Part shown: positions 14,957 through 19,424 of the stretch, piece after piece
How the letters are laid out: each line of letters starts with the position of its first letter
Position numbering within the stretch: position 1 is the first letter of the stretch
DNA from: Bryobacterales bacterium
GTDB taxonomy: Bacteria > Cyanobacteriota > Vampirovibrionia > Obscuribacterales > Obscuribacteraceae
DNA length: 19,424 nucleotides
Direction: 5' to 3'
NCBI GenBank assembly: GCA_903970295.1
Contig: CAJCHQ010000657.1
Coordinates: 1 to 19,424, forward strand
Notes under the pieces: model-generated
Databases searched by the model: none
Told to the model about the DNA's origin: nothing
Seen by the model: only the letters and a program-made list of their open reading frames with translations
Translations under genes and position numbers: made by a program

Positions 14957-16894
14957 ATGACCGTACGTGCCAAGTCGGAGAAGACTCTAAAACAGAATCA
15001 ATTAGTGACGAATGAGTTAGTGAACAAGGGCAAATCGACGAATACGATATCTCCTTTTGGCACTGCTTATCTCTTCGCTGCCATTTTATTTCTAAGCTCT
15101 TTTGATCATTGCACTCCAGGACTTTGCGCTGAGCCGCCAACTAGCTCAGCCGATGCACCGGCGGTCATTGACAGCGTGCGTTTTTACCCGGCGAAAGGAC
15201 ACGAACAAGACGTGGTTGGGGCCGTCATTATGGGTTCAAATATTTCTGCCACCGCAGGATTCGTGCCCCTGGGAGAAATAAAAAGCGCTCCGCCGTCGCA
15301 AAAGTGGACAACACTGGAACTCGATAATCGTAAACCGTTTCGTTATTTGCGGTATGACGCGCCGTCCGGCTCGCAATGTCGCATTGCAGAACTGGAGTTT
15401 TACGCGGGCAAGCGACCGTTGAAAGGACCTTCCTTTGGCAGCACAACTGAGCATGAGGCTCCGGGAGCCTGGACGCGGGCATTTGACGGCAAAACTGAAA
15501 CCGAAGTCAACCGCACGAGGGCCGATGGCCAGTACATTGGAATTGACACCCTGGATCTTGCTACAACAAAAAGTCCTTCGATGAATCCACCAACCGGTGA
15601 TTACCAAACATCGCAAAAAGTAACCCTTGCCTCGCGCACCGCCGATGCCACTATTATTTACACCACTGACGGTTCCTATCCGACTGCCGTCCCGAAAAAC
15701 GGAAGCACCTATAAGGAACCGATCGCAGTTACAAAGAATACCACCATTCAGGCTATAGCCGTGGCCAGGGGTGAGGAGCCCAGCCCTGTGAGCAGTTCCA
15801 TTTATCTCATCGGTACGCCAGTCCTGAGTATGAACACGCTGCATGTAGGCAACAGCCTGACTAATTCCACACACAACCTTCATCTCTATGCCAAGACGCT
15901 CGGATATCAAAATCACTACCGAGCATTTCTCCACGGCGGAGCGACCACAAAAGTATTGTGGGAAGATGCCACTGGACCCAAAAGCGCTGAATGGGAAAAA
16001 GACCTGCAGGACTTTTTAGAAATCGATCACTTTACGCTCCAACCACGCGACTTTAACCTTGACGAGGAAGCTGACAACGATATGCGTTTCCTTGATGTAG
16101 TGAGACAAAAGTGGCCAGCGCTGCAACCCTGGCTGTACGCCGAGTGGGTAGAATTTGAGCGTCACCGACCAACAGATCTGGGTAAGGAAAAAAGCCCACA
16201 AATGTTAGCGGTCTGGCCCGCTCAGTCATGGGAAGAGTCGATGGGAGCGATGCTGTTATATGTCGAAGATCTTCAAAACAAAATAGCTGAACTGGACAAA
16301 ATAAAATCAGACTCAGACAAATCAAAGCCCGACTCAGAGAATAGAAGTTCCTACAAGGCTCTCAAAATAATTCCCAGTGCTATAGCAATGGGTTGGATGC
16401 ACAACATGATCGAGAACGGAAAAGTGCCGGGCATGAAACCTGGTTCTTTTCACTCAAGCTTGTTTAGCGATGGCGTACATCCCAATGCTGAGGGACAATA
16501 CCTGGTCGATCTCACCTGGCTCTGCGCTTTTACCGGCAAACCTGTTAATGGCGCTGTCCCGGTTGATACAAAACTCTCTGCTGAACAAGCCGCCTTGATG
16601 CAGAAGCTGGCCTGGGACGTAGTGCAAAATTATCCTCAGGCTGGATTGTATAAGAAAGGCAAAAAACGAGTTGCAGACCCGCATTTGAAGAGCGATAAAG
16701 CGCAGACCGGCAGCACGTGGAAAATAACATGCAAAACTCCCGATGCGTGGTTTCGATACACTCTTGACGGCAGCCAACCCACGCATACTCATGGTTATGT
16801 TTATTGCGGAGTGCTGAACGCACCTGAAGGCACTAATTTAAAGGTAGTAGCGTTCAAAAACGGCATGGCAGATAGCAACGTTGTGGCACAGTAA
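14957..16894 (+). CDS. Exported SGNH-type hydrolase with discoidin-like and chitobiase-C-like modules
   Basis: The 645-residue protein has a hydrophobic segment at about residues 35-52 (YLFAAILFLSSF) behind a 32-residue polar/basic leader, with cleavage possible after GLCA (residue 58). An in-frame GTG at residue 22 would give a more usual signal peptide. Residues about 70-200 look like an F5/8-type (discoidin) carbohydrate-binding module (FRYLRYDAPSGSQCRIAELEF, WTRAFDGKTET). Residues about 208-285 and 572-645 are two chitobiase/beta-hexosaminidase C-terminal-type domains (TIIYTTDGSYPT; FRYTLDGSQPT). Between them lies an SGNH/GDSL-like hydrolase core with nucleophile Ser300 in HVGNSLTNS and the Asp505/His508 pair in SDGVHPNAEGQY. 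The protein may therefore deacylate or deacetylate a polysaccharide outside the cytoplasm. The substrate is not determinable. The GxND block is not obvious, so activity is likely but not certain. Confidence 0.85.
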   Translation: MTVRAKSEKTLKQNQLVTNELVNKGKSTNTISPFGTAYLFAAILFLSSFDHCTPGLCAEPPTSSADAPAVIDSVRFYPAKGHEQDVVGAVIMGSNISATAGFVPLGEIKSAPPSQKWTTLELDNRKPFRYLRYDAPSGSQCRIAELEFYAGKRPLKGPSFGSTTEHEAPGAWTRAFDGKTETEVNRTRADGQYIGIDTLDLATTKSPSMNPPTGDYQTSQKVTLASRTADATIIYTTDGSYPTAVPKNGSTYKEPIAVTKNTTIQAIAVARGEEPSPVSSSIYLIGTPVLSMNTLHVGNSLTNSTHNLHLYAKTLGYQNHYRAFLHGGATTKVLWEDATGPKSAEWEKDLQDFLEIDHFTLQPRDFNLDEEADNDMRFLDVVRQKWPALQPWLYAEWVEFERHRPTDLGKEKSPQMLAVWPAQSWEESMGAMLLYVEDLQNKIAELDKIKSDSDKSKPDSENRSSYKALKIIPSAIAMGWMHNMIENGKVPGMKPGSFHSSLFSDGVHPNAEGQYLVDLTWLCAFTGKPVNGAVPVDTKLSAEQAALMQKLAWDVVQNYPQAGLYKKGKKRVADPHLKSDKAQTGSTWKITCKTPDAWFRYTLDGSQPTHTHGYVYCGVLNAPEGTNLKVVAFKNGMADSNVVAQ

Positions 16895-16950
16895 AGTTCG
16901 GTCGGCGAATTTCCATACACGTCACCATCCATCGTTACCTAATGTTGATG
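16895..16950. other. Short convergent spacer
   Basis: These 56 bp separate the convergent SGNH hydrolase and GH16-like genes. No stem followed by a T-tract is visible in either direction. Confidence 0.4.
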
Positions 16951-18954
16951 TCAGCCGTCATAGTCGCTAGTAATATCGCCTGACAGAGCGGTTTCTTGGT
17001 TTTTAAGTTGATTGTACTCCTGGGCGGTGAGGGCGCCGCCGTTACTAGCCGCATCAGCCTGTTCCTGCTGACGAATAGAGTTGTCTTCGCTCATCAGTTG
17101 ATCATAATGACCACTCAAGCCACTCTTGTCTTGATTGATCTGGTTACTCAAATTGGAATAGAGTCCCAGCACTTCGGAGCGTAAGGGACGAGCGGCTCGA
17201 AATTGAGCGTCGCCAAAGCCGTAGTTGTCGCTGCTAATTTGGCTCGACAGGCTGTTTTCTTCGCTTTTGAGTTGACTATATTCTTGGTCAGTGATATGGC
17301 CTCCGTCGTTAATGGCATCAGTCTGCTCCTGCTGACGGATGGAGTTGTCCTGGCTCAGCAGTTTACTGTAGTTACCGTTCAGATCACCCATGTCTTGATT
17401 AATCTGATCGGACAAACTCGCATTGAGTCCTAGCACATTGGAGCGGAAGGAATGAGCTGCTTGAAACTGGGCGTCGCCGGCGCCGTAATTGTCGCTGCTT
17501 ATCTGGCTAGACAGGCTGCTTTCTTGGCTGTTTAGTTGATTGTACTCTTGACTGGTGATTTGACCGCCATTGGCAGCTGCATCAGCCAGATCCTGTTGAC
17601 GGATGGAATTGTCTTCGCTCGTCAGTTGACTGTCATTACCATTGAGATCGCCGGCATCCTCGGTGAGCTGATTATTCAAACCAGTAGCGCGTTTTAGCAC
17701 TGCGGCGCTTCCTGGATTGTCATTTTGAGACCCCGAGCCCGGTGTGTAAATCTGCATGTTGGTCACGTCCATTGCTTCACCATCGCCGGTGCCCAAAATC
17801 CAATTCATCGGTGTGGTCAGGGCCGGGTCGCCCGCTTTTAGTTGAAACTTTGCAGTCTGTTGCCCATCGACGTAGGTCGTGACGGTATCATTATCCTTAT
17901 CAACGAGGGCCGCGATTTCAACTCCTTGAGTTGCGGCATTGTTAAATAGGCTTGGGTCGATCGCCGATGACTCACTCGTAGAGCCAGCATGGTCGCCCTT
18001 AATCCAATCATGAAGAGTGCTTCCAGCGGGCTTGTTCCCATTGGCTTTTCCGAAATATTCCATGGTATCAATTTCTTGATTGAGATTTGAACTTGCATTC
18101 CACCCGCTGAGCCCCCAAACAGCAGGCCAGCTAGTCATCTTTCCTCCATCAAAAGTCGCTTTCCCGACCGTGTTGGGATTGAACTTCACATCGGCGACAA
18201 ACAGTTGCGTACCGGTAACCGATGTCTTCGGTGCCAGGTCACCACCATAGCCACTTGGATCGTTATCAATTATAAATCCGCCTTTGCCGTCAGGTTTTCC
18301 GTATTCCGACATCGGCTTGGCTGTTGTTCCAGAGCCACTATATCCGGTGACGTTGTCAACGACAGGTCCGGAAAGGGTGGCTTTCAATCCCATACTGCTC
18401 ACTAAATTCTGCAATGTAGGAGACAAATTTATGTCGCTGCCACTGGCTGTTGATGCTGATGCAGCCGTTGATGCTGATGCAACTTTTGGCTCGGATGCAA
18501 CTTTCGGTGCTGAGGCAGCTTTTGGTGCTGGCGCGGCTGATTTTGCTGTGGCTTCTGTCGGTGTCAGTGCGACCGCTTTAGTTACTGCTGTGTGCTCCGT
18601 GCTGACCGACTTTTGCGAATCCTGAGTGGAAGGAACTCCAGCAGCCTTAGTGGCATCAGCTTCTACATCGTTGGCTGAGCCATTTGTTCCTGTAGGCACA
18701 CCAGTTTTATCGTCTGTGGGAAGAAGTGGTGAGTTATCGCTGCTTTTGGTGAGCCCGGTCAGACTTAGGTCAGGCAAGCTGGAATCACTGTCATTTGCGG
18801 TTGGCTGGAAAGTTTGCAAATAGTCTTTGCTGTTAGCCGCGGAATAAGTATTTGCTGCGACACTGCGAATAGTTTGATCGTTGGCTGCGGGCTGTTTTTG
18901 TACTTCCGCAGTTTTTGCAACTTCGTTGGCAGTCGCAACCGCTTGAGTGCTCAT
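16951..18954 (-). CDS. GH16-like glycoside hydrolase with C-terminal 88-residue repeats
   Basis: The 667-residue protein starts at the ATG at 18954, fixed by a strong ribosome site (CTGGAGGTTCT directly before it). A GTG 30 bases upstream is less likely. Residues 1-180 are low complexity, Ala/Thr/Ser/Lys-rich (PKAASAPKVASEPKVAS), with no Sec signal peptide. Residues about 190-405 form a concanavalin-like domain carrying the GH16 signature QEIDTMEYFG, with Glu294 as expected nucleophile, Asp296, and Glu299 as expected acid/base. Nearby SWPAVWGLSGW and HDWIKGDH are also GH16-like. GH16 enzymes cleave beta-1,3/1,4 glucans and galactans; the substrate here is unknown. Residues about 425-667 are nearly three copies of an 88-residue helical repeat with the motif DNSIRQQ-x8-NGG-x-[IL]T-x-QEY-x-QL. 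The gene shares a 35-bp upstream element with the protease at the left end. Confidence 0.85.
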   Translation of the reverse strand: MSTQAVATANEVAKTAEVQKQPAANDQTIRSVAANTYSAANSKDYLQTFQPTANDSDSSLPDLSLTGLTKSSDNSPLLPTDDKTGVPTGTNGSANDVEADATKAAGVPSTQDSQKSVSTEHTAVTKAVALTPTEATAKSAAPAPKAASAPKVASEPKVASASTAASASTASGSDINLSPTLQNLVSSMGLKATLSGPVVDNVTGYSGSGTTAKPMSEYGKPDGKGGFIIDNDPSGYGGDLAPKTSVTGTQLFVADVKFNPNTVGKATFDGGKMTSWPAVWGLSGWNASSNLNQEIDTMEYFGKANGNKPAGSTLHDWIKGDHAGSTSESSAIDPSLFNNAATQGVEIAALVDKDNDTVTTYVDGQQTAKFQLKAGDPALTTPMNWILGTGDGEAMDVTNMQIYTPGSGSQNDNPGSAAVLKRATGLNNQLTEDAGDLNGNDSQLTSEDNSIRQQDLADAAANGGQITSQEYNQLNSQESSLSSQISSDNYGAGDAQFQAAHSFRSNVLGLNASLSDQINQDMGDLNGNYSKLLSQDNSIRQQEQTDAINDGGHITDQEYSQLKSEENSLSSQISSDNYGFGDAQFRAARPLRSEVLGLYSNLSNQINQDKSGLSGHYDQLMSEDNSIRQQEQADAASNGGALTAQEYNQLKNQETALSGDITSDYDG
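16954..17682 (-). repeat. 264-bp tandem repeats encoding 88-residue helical units
   Basis: DNSIRQQ recurs at residues 448, 536 and 624, an exact 88-codon (264-bp) period. QEYNQL/QEYSQL and SSQISSDNYG recur in register. The first two units are complete. The third stops after its helical half, at the end of the gene. DNA-level similarity is obvious, for example GAGTTGTC near 17076 and 17340. The repeats look like paired amphipathic helices, possibly for adhesion or protein binding. Confidence 0.85.
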
Positions 18955-19087
18955 AGAACCTCCAGTATTTAGACGCCACCCCACTGAGGTGCACGGCTAT
19001 ACCCGTAATGACTATTAGTAAGGAACTATTGGACAAGCGGTGAAACAGTTAAATAGTAAAAACGAAACTCCGCGAGCCCAGTGACCG

Positions 19088-19122
19088 TAATATAGGATGC
19101 GAAAATTACACATGTGTGACAC
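19088..19122 (-). promoter_or_regulatory. Shared 35-bp upstream element, copy B (GH16-like gene)
   Basis: On the minus strand it begins with the perfect dyad GTGT-C-ACAC and contains the core GTGTAATTTTCGC. It is then followed by TATATT, a good -10 candidate. It is 133 nt upstream of the GH16 ATG and matches 28 of 35 positions of the element at 2504-2538. A further related octamer, GTGTCAGA (minus strand, 19126-19133), precedes it, as if a second half-site were present. Confidence 0.6.
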
Positions 19123-19165
19123 AACTCTGACACAAAATTGTGCTAAACCCGGTGCATTAGCTGCG

Positions 19166-19191
19166 AAGCTCAGCTTGGTCACGCTGAGTTT
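19166..19191. other. Stem-loop candidate in intergenic region
   Basis: AAGCTCAGC (19166-19174) can pair with GCTGAGTTT (19183-19191) over nine positions, including one G-T wobble, with an 8-nt loop. It could be an operator or RNA structure; no T-tract follows on the plus strand beyond TTTGTG. Confidence 0.3.
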
Positions 19192-19374
19192 GTGTTGCGC
19201 TCCGCAAGTGGTGCCTGATTTTCTGCCCGACTGCGGGGTCAAATAAGGAATCACCGTTCCTGCATTTTTGCACCACGAAAAGCCTGATGCACCAATCAGC
19301 GCCATATCGGTGGTCAACGGCCCCGACCTGGTAAAGTAAAACAAATTTGCTTTTTCACGCCAAAAGGAGCATCG

Positions 19375-19398
19375 TTGAATTTTTCCGGAGGGATTTAA
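19375..19398 (+). CDS. Possible 7-codon leader ORF (TTG start)
   Basis: AAAAGGAG followed 5 bases later by TTG opens a seven-codon frame ending in TAA at 19396-19398. The GTG start of the next gene follows at once. The arrangement could couple translation of the next gene. It could also be chance, with the first purine-rich site unused. Confidence 0.25.
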   Translation: MNFSGGI

Positions 19399-19424
19399 GT
19401 GACGAACAAATCAAATCTTCCAGC
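19399..19424 (+). CDS. Start of a gene cut by the right window edge
   Basis: GTG at 19399 has a strong ribosome site (CCGGAGGG) at suitable spacing and opens a frame (V/M-T-N-K-S-N-L-P) to the edge. Only eight codons are visible, so no function can be given. It is transcribed away from the GH16-like gene. Confidence 0.5.

Larger units (their letters stand above)
18955..19398. other. 444-bp divergent intergenic region upstream of GH16-like gene
   Basis: It contains the shared element (19088-19122), a hairpin candidate (19166-19191) and the ribosome site and mini-ORF before the rightmost gene. A 109-codon minus-strand frame (19015-19344) crosses all of these and has no ribosome site, so I do not call it. 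Confidence 0.5.

Noticed and set aside
15236..15934. 232-codon minus-strand frame
   Set aside because: It is antisense to the SGNH hydrolase gene, whose sense frame shows clear domains; the antisense product has unnatural Cys/Arg content.
16954..17682. Regular repeats that could suggest a CRISPR-like array
   Set aside because: The period is 264 bp, the whole unit is similar rather than repeat plus unique spacer, and it is in frame with a coding gene.
19015..19344. 109-codon minus-strand frame upstream of the GH16-like gene
   Set aside because: It crosses the shared 35-bp element and the hairpin candidate, lacks a ribosome site and has a shadow-like composition.

Overview
The window reads as chromosomal DNA of a bacterium with roughly balanced GC. 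It carries Sec signal peptides, Shine-Dalgarno-led genes and ordinary bacterial families, and it has no rRNA, tRNA, CRISPR array, phage or transposase gene that I can see. The large Ala/Ser/Gly-rich proteins without signal peptides and the helical 'NGG-x-[IL]T-x-QEY-x-QL' repeats give me a weak impression of Vampirovibrionophyta/Melainabacteria (Obscuribacterales-like), but nothing here is diagnostic and the taxon is an inference.

Layout. (1) 1-2348, minus: a long gene running off the left edge. It encodes a protein with two tandem trypsin-like serine protease domains, each with its own His/Asp/Ser set. (2) 2629-4674, minus: an alkylation-repair pair, an Ada/AlkA fusion followed by an O6-methylguanine-DNA methyltransferase. 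(3) 4788-6238, plus, divergent from the repair pair: an ADP-ribosylglycohydrolase whose end overlaps a small secreted protein. (4) 6353-7556, minus: an alpha/beta hydrolase split by a one-base frameshift close to its nucleophile serine. (5) 7901-12911, minus: a two-gene unit with 10 nt between its genes, a SWIM zinc-finger protein and a 1209-residue alpha-helical DUF6493-like protein. (6) 13151-14284, minus: a secreted TPR protein. (7) 14632-16894, plus: a 65-residue small protein and an exported SGNH-type hydrolase with discoidin-like and chitobiase-C-terminal-like modules. (8) 16951-18954, minus: a GH16-like glycoside hydrolase with a C-terminal array of 88-residue repeats. (9) 19399-19424, plus: the first codons of another gene.

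How parts may work together. The repair pair and the neighbouring ADP-ribosylhydrolase suggest a nucleic-acid damage or ADP-ribose reversal theme. The SWIM/DUF6493-like pair is the best candidate for an uncharacterised two-component complex. The most unexpected signal is non-coding: the protease gene at the left end and the GH16 gene at the right end share a 35-bp element (28 of 35 positions identical, with a 13-bp identical core). It lies in the same orientation 155 and 133 nt upstream of their start codons. Both proteins lack a Sec signal, both are low-complexity and Ala/Ser-rich at the N-terminus, and both look like degradative enzymes. This suggests a co-regulated set of unusual, possibly non-classically exported enzymes.
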